Position numbers and translations under genes: made by a program | DNA from: Neospora caninum Liverpool | Taxonomy: Eukaryota > Apicomplexa > Conoidasida > Eucoccidiorida > Sarcocystidae | Direction of reading: 5' to 3' | Length of the DNA stretch: 64,000 bases | Assembly: GCF_000208865.1 (NCBI RefSeq) | Contig: NC_018392.1 | Coordinates: 2,562,793-2,626,792 of the forward strand | Notes under the pieces: model-generated | Databases searched by the model: none | Told to the model about the DNA's origin: nothing | Seen by the model: the letters and a program-made list of their open reading frames with translations, nothing else | In this document: positions 42,501 through 54,631 of the stretch, one piece after another | Position numbering within the stretch: position 1 is the first letter of the stretch | Layout: the number at the start of each line of letters is the position of its first letter

Positions 42501-44857
42501 GACCTCTCTGGCGAGTCAAGCCCAGAAGGTGTAGAGGGAGAAGCTGTAAACGTTCTTGAGCAATAAACTGCTGCTTGATGCGCCACGCGCCACTGTCCAA
42601 CAAATAGTCGCGATTGTAATGGTGCTTTTGCTGCCTTCCTGTCAGATGGTGGGTGGTTTACTGGGCTTGTTATAGTACCGGGAAAGCGGTGATGTCCTCT
42701 AACTCGCCCGTGCCTAGGACTACAGTGTCTGTCGGAAGGCGCACGGCTCCCTGTGGTAGATGAAGCCTTTGCTGCAACCTTCAGACCATGTGATAATATA
42801 TTGTTCTGGTGACTAGGGGCAGCGTATTGATTTCACCGGCACTTCAGTTGGCGGCGATCTGCCAATACTCAGCGGGGAGACTGACGCCCGGCAAAAGTCG
42901 TTTTTCATGAACACTAGTGGCGATGAAGAAAGGCAATTTGGCGCGGACCAAACCCCCCAGTAAAGACAAAGCTCCGAACATATGTACTAATACTGCTCGC
43001 AAGAATAAGTGCTGAAAAAAGGAATGTGCAGAGAAGCGGCTCGCAGAAAGTGCGGAACAAACCGATTTCTTTGGAAACTCCACTGCTAGTGAAGATCCCT
43101 GCTACGTTTACAAGGCATCTGGCACACGGTTACTATCCTGCAAACCGGATTTTCCTACCTAGCATTGGGATACACAGTCTATTAACAATGGCTTTGTACG
43201 GAATGTCTCTTCTTGTCTCAACGCAGGGACTTGCCGAAGCTGGTTCAGGGTTGCGGGGCCTGGCGGAGGTTGCAGATAATAGGAAACAGAGAGGAAGGCG
43301 CGCCCTATTTGCCTGTAGTAATCCACGAGTCAGCATCCACTGGTAAATTGTTAGTTATATGTCCACGTCATAGTGTTTCTGTATGCAGCCATGTAAATGT
43401 TCCTTGTTTACCACAGGTCTCGGTGTTACCTCTCACGACTCCGCCATGAATCCACCTACCGCGTTTTCCCTAGTTACTTAGCAACATATCCGTATCCATG
43501 CATCGGCCTCCTTTCTTCCACATGCATTTTTGCTGCTTACTCTTCCGTGTAACCATCCAGCTGCGCATGCATCGTTAGCGATGTATCTGTCTACGCGTGT
43601 TTTTGCGTACCATTATCTCTGGACCAACGGACAGACATTTCCCCTCAAACCAAAATCTACGAACCCGATACACTGGGACCAAGTATGAACCAGCGCAGCC
43701 ACGTGTTCCTACCTCGCGGAGTTGTCGAAGCAGCTCACGGCGAGGTCTTGGCCTGGTCTGCGTTGTTGAACCAGAATATACATTACCGCCAATGCCCATG
43801 TAGGTGGATAGGTTGTATATCCGTTGGTGGATGAGTGAGACCACGCGTGACCGTCATGCCACAAAATAATGTCGAAAACTGCCTGCGCGGTCCCTGCTCC
43901 TGCGCGGGCGGACGGGAAATGCAGTGGAATGGACCGCCCTTATTCTGCGTCTAGAGTATTGAACGACGGCACCTACGTGGGCTGAGCCATGAGGCAGCTG
44001 GCAAAAAAAGCAAGCCCTGAAGCAGCCTCATCTGTTTACATTCTGTTGTAGGGGTTTTACCACGCTGACTGCACCCTATAGAAGCACTGCGTTAATCACA
44101 TTTGCTTCGCCCGATTGGGCACACATGTCTGCGTCAGTCTTGAACAGAAGAGTGCTTTCGCAACTCTCTCTATATCACTCTGCGTACATCTCATCTCTTG
44201 CCAAGACTGCTTAATCCATTTATTCTCATCGTAAATTTGCTACACCGTTCCCGGTAGGAAAACTGCCCAGAGCACGATTTTCTCTTCTCCCGAGCATGAG
44301 CTGCCTAGGCAAAAGTCACTTTTCCCTGCATGTGACTTTCTCAAGGGGCGCATTCGGCACCTCGTTGTGGGTTCATCGTAGCCTGAGGCTGCAGCCTGTG
44401 TCGAATGGGTTGGTAAGTACCCATTAGACCACGTGAACTGAAGCGTTCGTAAGCTCGAAGACAGTATTTTATCTGTCCAGATCTTCAAAGGCTGATACAA
44501 CTGTTTGCTTCCGATGAATAAGGAATATACAGGCACATACACACCCATTTCCAGTATCCCATTACACACTTTCCACCTCGGTCCCCAGACACGTGGGAAA
44601 AAAGAGTGCAGATTGCCGGACCCTTTCCTCGCTCGATGTTTTCAACTCAGTTCTGAATGAGGTTGCGGTCGCGAGTTGCCCGTCGCACCGCCGAACCCTT
44701 TTACTGCGTTGAAAAGCTACAGATGGGTGAACAAGGGCTGCACGCACTCCATGCATTGTGGTTCTACCGTATAGCGCACGGCACCAAGCAGAACCCGGAA
44801 GCGTTTTATAACAGCAACCTTCAAACGGTAACTCTTCTCCACGGACAAGTTTTTAAT
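39590..44857. other. 5.3 kb intergenic region between two secreted-protein genes
   Basis: The left end holds the promoter of the minus-strand secreted protein and the right end the 3' region of the small secreted protein. The DNA from about 42000 to 44600 is AT-richer than the rest and has only short frames. A 207-codon plus-strand frame (41339-41962) exists but lacks a family signal and overlaps equally open frames. I see no supported gene, tRNA or long repeat. Confidence 0.45.
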
Positions 44858-46282
44858 CTACATGCCGTCGGTGAGTCCGGAGACACCCGCCTCCGACTGG
44901 AGGGAGGACAGAAGTTGGTGCACCTTCTCCAATTCTTCCATGCCGGCTCCAGAGGCCATCAGGGAATTAACGGTGTCCGAAAGTTCTTCGGCTGTCAAGC
45001 TCCCCAGGGTTGCCATGGCCTTCTTTGCGACTTCAGAGAGGTCCTTTTTATTGACATCAAACTTGGATGAGAAATCATCAACCAGCTTGCGTAGCAGTTC
45101 ATGGAGCGCCGCCGTGTCCGTTCCCAACAGAGACTCAAGCTCTGCCTCGCCCTGTTTCAAATCCTCCTCCACCTGCTGCTCAACGTCCTCAGCCTGCTGC
45201 TCAGCTTCCTCAATCTGCTGCTCAAGCGTCTGCTCCTGAGAGTCAACAGGGTTCTCGGCCTCTGCAAATACACGTATGGAACAACATGAGAGCAGACACA
45301 AAAGGCTGTATGCAGCAGTGCTGGCACATGCACAAGAGAGGTAGTTGAAAAAAACCTCTTACGCACGGGGCTCCCACATTCATTTAAAGAGGGCAAAGCT
45401 TCAGTCTTCACGGGCCAGTTGAATACCACTTGCCTCGAACTGTCCTATCCTCCGGGCAGAACAGACGGTCCGAACGTTTTTCGGTGTTCCAAAGACTTGA
45501 CGGCTTGTGAGCTGTCAACATTTTTGCCAGCAAAAACCCCATTTACGAGAGCGATGAAATACTTGCGACGCCTTGGGATCCGGTATATCGGATGACCCTA
45601 GTGCTAACTACATTTCCATTGTAGAAAGTTCTCACGTATTGTTTCTCTCAGAAGTTGTCGCAGCTATCCACAGACCAAAGCTCGGATCACGTCAAGTGAC
45701 TCGCCTCCCAGCCACCCCTCCTTCCACTAACAGAAAAACCGGGAAATCTCGGGGAAAACCCGCTTTTCGGGCCGTGTGCACCAGATTTCACACCGGCGGA
45801 ACACGCTAGAGCTTGCACGAGTCTACGGGACACGCCGCAAGGACAACCTTCCAAAAGCGTTCGCCGTCAGCCGGGCGCCACGGTCGTCACAAGGGACACA
45901 CCAGGGGTTCGACCAGGCATCATTCGGCACTGCCGTCGTGCTGCTGTTTCAAGTTCTTCGCCGGAACGACTTGTGGCACGCCCCCTAGAACTGCCCTAAA
46001 GCCTTTCGCTTGATGTTCGGACAAACTTCCTAGTGCCAAGCTCTGCGGCGCAACGCACTCGAACCCCCCCTTTCTTTCTACGGGGCAGCAGCACCCCGGC
46101 TGCCAGGTACCCCGAGCTGTCAGGTTTTCGTGCACGAATCCCGTGAACAGTGGCAACCATCCCACAAACCACAAGCTCTTCTTTTGGGAGCGGATAGAAA
46201 GAATCGGTCGGAAATCCGTCATACCCGAAGCAGCGGCGAAGCCGAAGAGGGAACCGAAGAGGAGAACGGCGGAGAGCTTCAT
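44858..46282 (-). CDS. Small secreted acidic helical protein, dense-granule (GRA) type, 2 exons
   Basis: Exon 1 (46282-46225) encodes a signal peptide of about 19 residues (MKLSAVLLFGSLFGFAAAS). A 963-bp intron in phase 1 leads to exon 2 (45261-44858), giving 153 residues. The mature protein opens with a strongly acidic Glu/Gln coiled-coil stretch (about 31-66) and continues as predicted amphipathic helices with regular Leu/Val spacing to the end. There are no cysteines and no transmembrane segment. Small signal-peptide proteins of this form are typical of coccidian dense-granule secretions that enter the parasitophorous vacuole. I suspect it is a named GRA protein (GRA23 is a candidate from genomic neighbourhood memory) but cannot confirm this from sequence. 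The gene lies on the same strand as the upstream 1017-residue secreted protein. Confidence 0.78.
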
Positions 46283-47704
46283 TTTGAATACCGGGGTGGG
46301 GAATGGCCAACGGTCAGCGGGCGAAGCGAAAGTGCACCACGGGATCGGAGTGCAATACACCGTAGGGGAAAATGCAGTTGAGAAGTTTCCCGAAAGATAC
46401 GAGTTTTATTCGTCAGGAAAAAGCAAATCACAAGCTTTAGAATTTCTGTGCTTCACGGTAAACCACGGACTGCGGCTCCACCCCTACACCTGGCGAATAT
46501 TCCCTCTCTGGGCAGCGGTCCGGGGCCGCGTGCATCACGAGTTGCTACACCGCTTCGCACTCGGGGTGGAACGGTACCCGGTGCCGTTTCGATGTTTCCC
46601 GGACCACTAACTCGGGGCAGGGATAACCCGGGCCTTTCCACCGGGAATGCTCAACGGGGTTTTAGTGGGAGGCGCACCCCTCAGGTCTGCTAGACTGCCT
46701 CGATTATTCAAGCTCCCGCGCCTCGTCGTCCACGGCCTGCCTGAGCGGCAGCTGCAAAAAGTGCGGAGACGTGGCTTTTGGGGAATATCTCGCTGCCAGA
46801 TGCCAGTGCCCTTGGGGCAGTCTTTCTGGTTCACTCTCCACACACGAATGGGCGAAGCAAACGGTTGGGATTAACAAGGGAACCAGGATTTCTGTTTGAC
46901 CATGTGGGGCAGAGAGAGAGGAGAACGCGCATGAGTTAAACACACTGGGGGGACGCAGCGGCAGCCCGGAGCCGTGACGCTTTACGATTTTTTCGCTGAG
47001 AAACGCGTTATCGAAAGAAAAGAAGGTAGGATCTTCTGCGCATGTGGGATTGGCCTAGAAAAAAGAAGACACGCTTCGCGTTTAACGTCATTTTCAGCCA
47101 CACAGAAGCTGTCGATAGCAAAGAAGAAGGAAGTTTTCTTGACGAGACAAAAAGGGTGCATTTTCCACTTCGGTTGCGCCGAGAGTTTCAGCGTGCGAGA
47201 CGAGTCAACACCCGCACGCTCTTCTCTGTGTCCCTTTCCTCGCCGGTTCGCGAAGCCCTGTTTACGAAAGACCACGTTTTTCGGCTTCTCGCCTCCCACA
47301 GGAAAAACTCTCTTTTTGTTGCCGCAGTCTACTGGTTTCGCCCGCCGTCTCGGAAACTGTATTGCCTGCCTTTTGCCTACCCGGCCTGCGACTTGTTTCT
47401 TGCCTTACGGACACCACAACCTTCCAGGGCGTCGCTCGAGGTCGTTTCCCTTCTCTCCGAACAGCCAATGCACTGCGAACGCGACTGGATCCCCGCTCGC
47501 TTTTTGGCACGTCTCACCCTCTTGCCTGCCTTTCTCGTCCGTCTCGCCTCTCACCAACTTTACCCCGCAAGACGCCGGGAAGTCCGAGTTCCGGGGTGTC
47601 TGTGAGTCGTCGCTGTGTGAAAAGGCTTTCTTTCCGCTGCTTTTGCTAGAGACCGCCTACCTGCCTCTTCGTCTGAGGCCACAACTCTCTCGAGTGTTTA
47701 AAAA
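46283..47704. other. Divergent promoter region of the small secreted protein and prohibitin
   Basis: The two flanking genes point away from each other, so this 1.4 kb should hold both promoters and leaders. The plus strand from 46974 to 47708 is one open frame of 244 codons, but it runs up to the prohibitin ATG in another frame and looks like a C/T-rich leader. No separate gene is supported. Confidence 0.5.
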
Positions 47705-50445
47705 ATGACAGAAAGGCTTCTCACCACCATCGGCCGCGCAGGCGTCCTGCTCGGCTCCGCAGGCTTCGTTGCGTCTTCTTGCCTCTATGACGGTAAGCAG
47801 TTTGCCGTTTTGTTTCGATTTCTTCTGTAGAATCTCGAAACACGAGAAAGCTGCCTTGCAAACTCAACCCTGGACCCTTTCCCCGTGTCAGTGCACTGTG
47901 ACCCTCCGCCACTCCGGTGAGAGGAACGCCGCCGGCGTTCCGCACGCCCAACGAGAAAACGCACAAAACCAGAAACAGTCCAGTTTAAACGCCCTCGGTG
48001 AGGGTGCGGGAGACAAGGCGTTCACAAAGACCGGCGATGTGCGGCGGTCTCTTTTTCCACTTGCGAATCGGGGTTTGTGGCCGTGGCCCGTTGTGCCATG
48101 CAACCGCGGAGAACGGGGATGTTACGGTTTTCAAGAGCGTGTCTCGGCCGCGTTTCCTAGCCGAATGACTGCATGCAAGTGGGCTCTGTGCTGGGCATCC
48201 AGACAGTCTTGATGCTTTCTTTGCTCGTGGTGAACCGTGGCATCCGCGCAGAGGGAACTGTAGTCGTGCAGAGGAGGATAATGCCCCACAAGCGCCATGG
48301 GAGCAGTTATGCGTATGCGTTTTCACATCGGGAACCCCGTTTCCTCACGTGGAATCCCGGTTCGACATGCTCGCCCACCGTGGTCTGTATAGGCACCGGC
48401 CTTCCTCAGCCACGCAAGGGCGAGGGAAAGAGAAGTTACACTCATGAAGGCGCGAGCGGGTCTGTGAGAGACGAGGTTTCTCGTGTTTCCCTATATAGTC
48501 GCCATACCAGTTCCACTCGGCTGGCGTCCACGGCAGCGCGAGGACCGTTAGTCTAGAGGGGCGAGTCGATGTGCCCATGCCACGTGCACTGATAACCCAC
48601 AACTGGGCACGTAGGTGGGAAAACAGATCCAATATATATATATATATATCTGTTTATGCGCGTCTGTGCGTGTGCAGGGGGAGAGCGTGGGTGGGGGGTT
48701 TGAAGTGTAAATGTGGGGTTGATAAAACAGTTGATAAAACAACGGCAGACCAGCTACGTGGAGTCTGCCGTTCCACGTCTGTGTTCTGGGCGCCGGCTCG
48801 CGCGAAAGGCCCTAGACCCGGTCTCGCCCGCACCACATCCAAACATAAACATATGTATATATATATGTATATATATATATATATGTATATATATGTATAT
48901 ATATATGTATATATATATATATATATGTATATATATGTATATATATATGTATATATATATGTATATATATATGTATATATATATATGTATATATATATGT
49001 ATATATATATATATGTATATATATATATGTATTGTATGCACCTCTGTGTGCAGCTGGACATGCGTTGCGAGTTGCGTGTTTTCGGCGAGTCTTTGCGCAG
49101 TGTTGATGTCTTGTCCTCTTCCGCGGATGCAGCCTGGGTTTTCTTTGTGTTTGTGCGTTCCTCAGTCGACGGCGGGCAGCGTGCGGTGATGTTCAACCGC
49201 TTCGGAGGCGTGGCGAAGAAGCCGATCGGAGAGGGCATGCATTTGTATTTCCCGTGGTTCCAAGTGCCGTTCCTCTACGACGTGCGCATCCGCCCGAAAG
49301 TCATCAACACGACGACGGGGACGCGCGACTTGCAGATGGTCTCTGTGGGGTTGCGGCTGCTCTACCGCCCGATGGAAGATCGCCTGCCGATCATTCACCA
49401 GACTCTCGGTCCGGACTACGACGAGCGCGTGCTGCCATCCATTGGAAACGAAGTGTTAAAGGCGGTCGTCGCGCGCTACGACGCGGAGAGTCTCTTGACG
49501 CAGCGGGACAAAGTTTCCCACGACATCCGCGACGCCATCACGAACCGTGCACGCCAGTTCGACCTCGTTCTCGACGACGTGGCCATCGTAAGCGACTCCG
49601 AGACTGCCTGGTGCAGAGCCAGGCTTCCAGAGGGAAGAAGGGAAGGCTTGCGCGGCGTAGCCTGTCTCGCGTGTGTGTGTGGCGCAAAGAGCACGAAAAG
49701 GGGGGGGGGGGGGTAGAGATCCGAAAAGCAACTCCGTTTTTTTCGCATTTGCGGGAAAACAGACGCTGGACAAAACGGTCCAACGGAGAAAAGGAAGCCT
49801 GCACAACCGCCGGGAAAAAAAGGGCCTCGATGTTGAAAAGAGCCTACGTTGCCTCCAAAGACGTCCATCCCACACGTTTTCACACATGTATGTGTATATG
49901 TAGGTCTGTCGGTAGTGTGTATCTTTTTAGTATAGAAAGGCAGAACTGTACAGCAGTATATTGCTGTATGGTGTGAATCGGGTAGTCTGCAAAGAACGCC
50001 GGTTTCGCTAACGCCGTCGGAAGCCAGAATCTGGGGTGCACGTCTTTGCGTGTGCGTCGTCTGGATGCGTTTGGGTCTCTGCGGTGGGCGCTGAGCGGGC
50101 AATGGGAGTCGCTGTGCCTGGTCGTGCCGGTTTTCCCAGACGCACCTGAGCTACGGCAAGGAGTTTTCCAAGGCCATTGAGGAGAAGCAGGTGGCCCAGC
50201 AAGAGAGCGAGAGAACGAAATTCATCGTCGCGAGGACAGAGCAGGAGAAGAAGGCAGCGGTTGTGCGCGCCGAGGGAGAGGCCGAGGCAGCGACGCTCAT
50301 TTCCGAGGCCATCAAGCAGCACGGCACAGGTCTGATTGAAGTTCGCCGCCTGGACGCAGCGAAGGAAATCGCAGACACCATGGCCAAGAGCCGCAACGTC
50401 ATGTATTTGCCTTCCGGTGTCAACATGCTCTTGTCGCAGCAGTAA
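47705..50445 (+). CDS. PHB1: Prohibitin 1, mitochondrial inner-membrane scaffold, 3 exons
   Basis: Exons 47705-47792, 49166-49587 and 50140-50445 give 271 residues, against 272 in human PHB1. The prohibitins form ring complexes in the inner mitochondrial membrane that scaffold proteases and lipids. The N-terminus (about 8-26) is the hydrophobic anchor. Matches to PHB1 rather than PHB2 include [40 protein letters not shown] and the C-terminal [10 protein letters not shown]. The region after about residue 185 is a charged coiled coil. Intron 1 is 1.37 kb and contains a large TATATG microsatellite. No hydrophilic import presequence is present, as expected for this family. The call is firm. Confidence 0.96.
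48632..48649. repeat. Short (TA)n run in prohibitin intron 1
   Basis: A perfect 18-bp AT run lies about 200 bp upstream of the larger TATATG array in the same intron. Confidence 0.85.
48851..49032. repeat. Compound TATATG/(TA)n array in prohibitin intron 1
   Basis: About 180 bp consist only of A, T and spaced G: runs of TA are interrupted by TATG at irregular intervals of 8 to 20 bp. It ends about 130 bp before the exon 2 acceptor at 49166. This is the largest microsatellite in the window and should be highly length-polymorphic. It is open in several frames by chance and should not be read as coding. Confidence 0.95.
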
Positions 50446-53400
50446 AAAAAGGCGAGCGCCGGGTCAGCGACACCAGCGGAGAATCAGAGACAGGCAGAAG
50501 ACCGTGCGGGCCCCGCCGTGGCTTCGGGAAGCGAACAACGGCGGCTCTCCCGCCCTCGCGGCTTCCTTCCGTGAACGCCACGCGCACACAAAAGTACAGT
50601 AGGACTGACCACCTATGGATATCTGTTTGAACGGTTCCGGTACGAAGCCGAGGACGGAGCGACGTGGAGAGTGAAGAATCGCGGGGACTGGAGTCGTCTC
50701 TCTTCGGTCTGAGGCGGCAGACGGTCTCGGGTCCGTTGGAGGACGTGTGGGGTGGTTGCGCGAGGCCAGCAGATCGGGCGATTGCGGCGGGTATCGTAGA
50801 CCACATGGGTAGTCGACATGTGCTACTGCAATCCACTCAGGGAGTGGCTGATACCTGGGAAGGAATGGGAACGTGGGAAGTGTGTCCACACACGCAGTGG
50901 ATAAGAGAGGCCCAGCGAGGGGGGAAGACAGACTAGCCACGCGTTGCTCGGGGCAAGTGGCTCTGCTACTGAAAAGGGGGTCGGTTTGTGCGTTTGCCGA
51001 TTCGGTCTTGCCTGCTGTCGTATCTTTCTTCGTTTTCTACGTGAGCCTCAGTGACCATTTCTCCGGTGTATGTGGCTCTTCGGCGACTAACGTGTGGAGC
51101 CCCCGTTTCTGCGTTTTCTCTGTGGCGACAGTTTCCTTGCAACACCAATGTATTTTCGAGACGACGGAGAGGGACGGGTTGCGAGCGTCTGTACGCGACA
51201 GCTGTACCCAGTTGTTTCCGCGTCACGCGTTTTTTGCCAGTGGACCTATCTTCCGTGAGGTCTCGGCAGCCTGGCGCCCGTTTCGATTCGTTTTCCTTTC
51301 TGCTTCTCCTCTGTTTCTGCTGATTCGATTCTCCGCCGTTTTTCTGACTCTTCTCTCAGCGACAGTTTCGGCATAAAAGATGGTTGTGCTTTTCAAATAC
51401 GCCTCCAGTCTCACCACGTCTCCATCGAAAAACACAACTCGGCACTCGCTGATCCTCTAGCTGGTGTAGGCCGAGAACTGCTCACGTGGCTGCTGATCGC
51501 GGCACTCTGTCCCGTGCACCACATCAGTCATGTTGCTCAGGAGGAACTTGAACATGTCTACGGGGTGCTGTCAGTATGTGTGCCTCTGTCAATTTCATTG
51601 GGGGCTCTACAGAGACGCGTAAGTCTACACATTTGTACAGCATCTGTATAGCTCGTGTGGGTAGTGAGACTCGACAAGCAGGCGAAGCCAGAACACAGTC
51701 TGATATCCTATGGCACAAAACGCTCCGTACGAAAGAATTCCGTCTCCTTCCAACCTGAAGAACGACCGGCAGCACTTTGTGCAATTCTGGCGATCCACTT
51801 ATGGACACGGACGACAGGAGTTCGTACCGAAAAGATTGCAGAGATGCGGACGCCTAGACTGCCAGGAGCCGATCGTGAATGAAGTGGAACAATCTTGGAG
51901 CCTGTGTGCATCTGCAACGCGCGCCAGGCAGCACAGAAGACTGGCGCAATCATCGCGACCAGGAAAAGCTGAGAAAACGCATCAGGCGGCGCAGCGTCCA
52001 GGCGGCGCCTCGTCAGGACCGATCGGTTTCTGCTTTGCGCCTTTCTCGGACCCTGCTGACAGTGAGACGCCGGAGGACCGGCGATTTCTCACTAAATTGG
52101 TCTCTCCCGTGTGTTTCTGCGGGGAATCCGTTCCTGGAGTTTCGCTTGCATCTGTCTGCTTCCTCATTTACACTCGTGGATTCCCGGACGGGTGCCAACA
52201 AATGCCCTAAGAGCATCACCGCCACCTTTCCTGCAGTCCCAGGAAACGCGCAACTTCACGGAACGAATCAACCCGTTCTCCTCCCCTGCAAGCTGATCTG
52301 TGGTATACCGGTGCGGGTTTTTCGGCAGATTTCCCTTGCCTGGCTGTTCGACGGTTGTTCTTCGAGAGATGGCATCCGCGTTCCTGCAAAAAAGTACCCT
52401 TCATCCTGTATGAAGCCACGTGTGTGTATGTCAACGCTCGGGTGGAGAGACTGTGTACGCAGGGTACTCGATTCTTTATTTCCGGTGCTGAAACTTGTGT
52501 TTTTTCCTGTGACACGAAGCGAAGAACTTCATAATGGACGGCACATGGCCTGCAACTTGATAGTCGACAGGATCTCGCTGTCGTAGGCGTCTCTCTCGAA
52601 AGAGCCACCGCGGGCGAAGAGGCCGACCTCCGTAGCGACCGAAAAGGTGTTCTGACTTGGCAAGGAATCTGGATTTCCCGTTTGCAATAAAACCCGTTAC
52701 TAAGACGGACAACTGCGGATTGGCAAGTGCGCTAGGAGCGACACACGCACACATACGCACACGAACGAAGTCGCCGCCTTCCTTTCTGATCCCGTTCCTC
52801 CGAGGCAGCATCAAGAAGCCCGACAAGCAGGCGCAACGGTGCCTGCACACCGGAAAACATACGCCTGTGCACATACGGGTACATTCATGCATACATGTGT
52901 GTATACGCAGACACACAACCAGGAACATATACATTTGTACGCGTAGGTCACGCCCGCTCTCGCCAAGGCGTTCAGTTCTAGTCCCCCCCACCGTACCGTT
53001 GGGAGAGGATATTTTCAGCTTTTTTCGGCCATTTGTTCATGTCTGGACGCCTCCCTCTCTCTTGCTCTCCGATGCCTTCGCCCAAAAAAGCGCGGTCTCT
53101 TCCATGCTTCTCCACAGCTGCTCTCTTCTGGTGCAGCACTTCTCTGCAACCCGGCTGCGTGCGCCGTGCCAACTTCTCGAGCAAACGCTGCGTCTTCATG
53201 CAGAAGGCTCGTTTCGCACCTTGTGGACGAGAAACCACACGTTCACCATTTCCATCTTGGCGGCACAGGCTTCGTGTCGGTCACCAATCCATGAGCGAGA
53301 GTTCGCTTCCCTCTGTGTTTGTCTCTTCCGACAGTGCCGGTTATCGAAAACCCCGCAAAAACTTTACACTGCGCCCATTCGGTCACCCTGTGCACGTCGG

Positions 53401-54631
53401 GACTGCGTTCCTTCTTTCTCCTGTTCTGAGTTTTTTGCGTGCAGGTCTTGTGCCGGTCCTGAAGCTTCCAAGCGTCTCGCTCTCTCCGCGTGGTGTTCGC
53501 GCGTTCCTCAGCCTTTCTTTCTCCCGCAGTTACGCGCTGCCGAATGCGCAGCCGCGCCTCCTACGCGAGGAACATCTAGTGTCACGTTTAGGGGATGTCT
53601 TAAACAGTTCAGTGGGGTGGCGGCGCAAAGCAATCATAAAGAACGTCTGTCATAAAACTGAAGTCATGGGGAACGGAAGACAGTTGCCCGAGACGTGGTC
53701 GTCACGCACACACTGCGTCTCGGTCCGCCTCTCCGGCGAGCCTGTCGCTATAGAAGCGCACCTACCCTGAGCAGGTGCGTGTGTTTATCCCAAAGGTATG
53801 TCCGTAGACATTTGTGCCGAGTGCGTGTGCAGATACACTGTGCGACGGTACAGCATTATAGACGGAATTTTGAGACGGAAGCGGCCCAGAGCGCCTTAGG
53901 GTTTGCCGGTCAGACTCTGGACTGTGTGATCCCTCGGGAAGTTTTCCGGCCTGCCCTCAGTCCGTGCGCAAAAGACGCACTCTGCAAATTTAGGATACAT
54001 CACCCTCATACAAATCCTGCAAATTCCGTACAACTCCATGTATCCTCTCGCGAGGTTTGCTCGACCGAAAACGAACATCCGGTGCCTCCCAAGCCCTCCT
54101 CTGTCCGACACCCAACCTTCTCCAAACACCATGTCCACAGACGAGATACGCACAAGCGGATCCGCAGTGATTATTTGGTGCAATGGGACGCCCAATGGAG
54201 ACAGGACGCGTTGCAGTCCTCGGGTGAGATGTGCATGCAGTCCCCTTACAAGCGATCTGTTGCGACACCTTCCAAGCGTAAAAGACGTGGCTCTTCGCTA
54301 AGCGGTTATCTCCCCCGACGCTATTCTCTTGCGTGCGAATTGGAAGACACGTCGTTCACACCACACCGCCATGGCCGTCTCTTCAGAAGACTTCTCGATG
54401 AGCCCTCCTCGCGTCCATTCTCTTCATTCGTTCGCTCGCGCGACGCATGCCCATACATGCTCTGTTCGCGTATACGGAAGTCCTCTCTCCCCTTTAGTCC
54501 CTCCGCGAAAATAACTCCCTTCCCACCGTAACGCTTTCCCCCCTCCCACGCCCCTTTGACGCCTCAGACACTTTCTCTCCGCTTCCGAGCTCTCGCTTCT
54601 CGCCCCGCCTCGCGCGCTACGTCACCCCTCT
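50446..54631. other. 4.2 kb region between convergent genes
   Basis: Prohibitin ends on the left and the minus-strand G3BP-like gene ends on the right. The middle holds several long overlapping frames, including a plus-strand 278-codon frame (53695-54531) without an early ATG. The only one I would single out is the 73-codon minus-strand frame at 52978-53199, listed separately. No RNA gene or transposon was seen. Confidence 0.4.
52978..53199 (-). CDS. Candidate small basic protein, 73 residues
   Basis: From an ATG at 53199 this frame encodes a Lys/Arg/Glu-rich, mostly helical protein (starts MKTQRLLEKLARR, ends ILSQRYGGGD) with G/C-biased third positions as in the real exons here. It has one cysteine, no signal peptide and no membrane segment. 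The size and charge would fit a small ribosomal or mitochondrial protein, but I recognise no family. The plus strand is also open across it, so it may be chance. It could instead be the last exon of a longer minus-strand gene. Confidence 0.3.
   Translation of the reverse strand: MKTQRLLEKLARRTQPGCREVLHQKRAAVEKHGRDRAFLGEGIGEQERGRRPDMNKWPKKAENILSQRYGGGD

Noticed and set aside
46974..47708. 244-codon plus-strand frame just upstream of prohibitin
   Set aside because: It runs past the prohibitin ATG in another frame and is C/T-rich, as expected of a leader. It does not splice into the prohibitin N-terminus.
48571..49716. 381-codon plus-strand frame covering prohibitin exon 2
   Set aside because: The part before 49166 is translated microsatellite (Ile/Tyr/Met runs) inside intron 1. 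Prohibitin homology starts only at the acceptor.
53695..54531. 278-codon plus-strand frame
   Set aside because: It has no ATG near its start and no family resemblance. Its third positions are weakly biased, so I did not list it as a gene, although an exon cannot be excluded.
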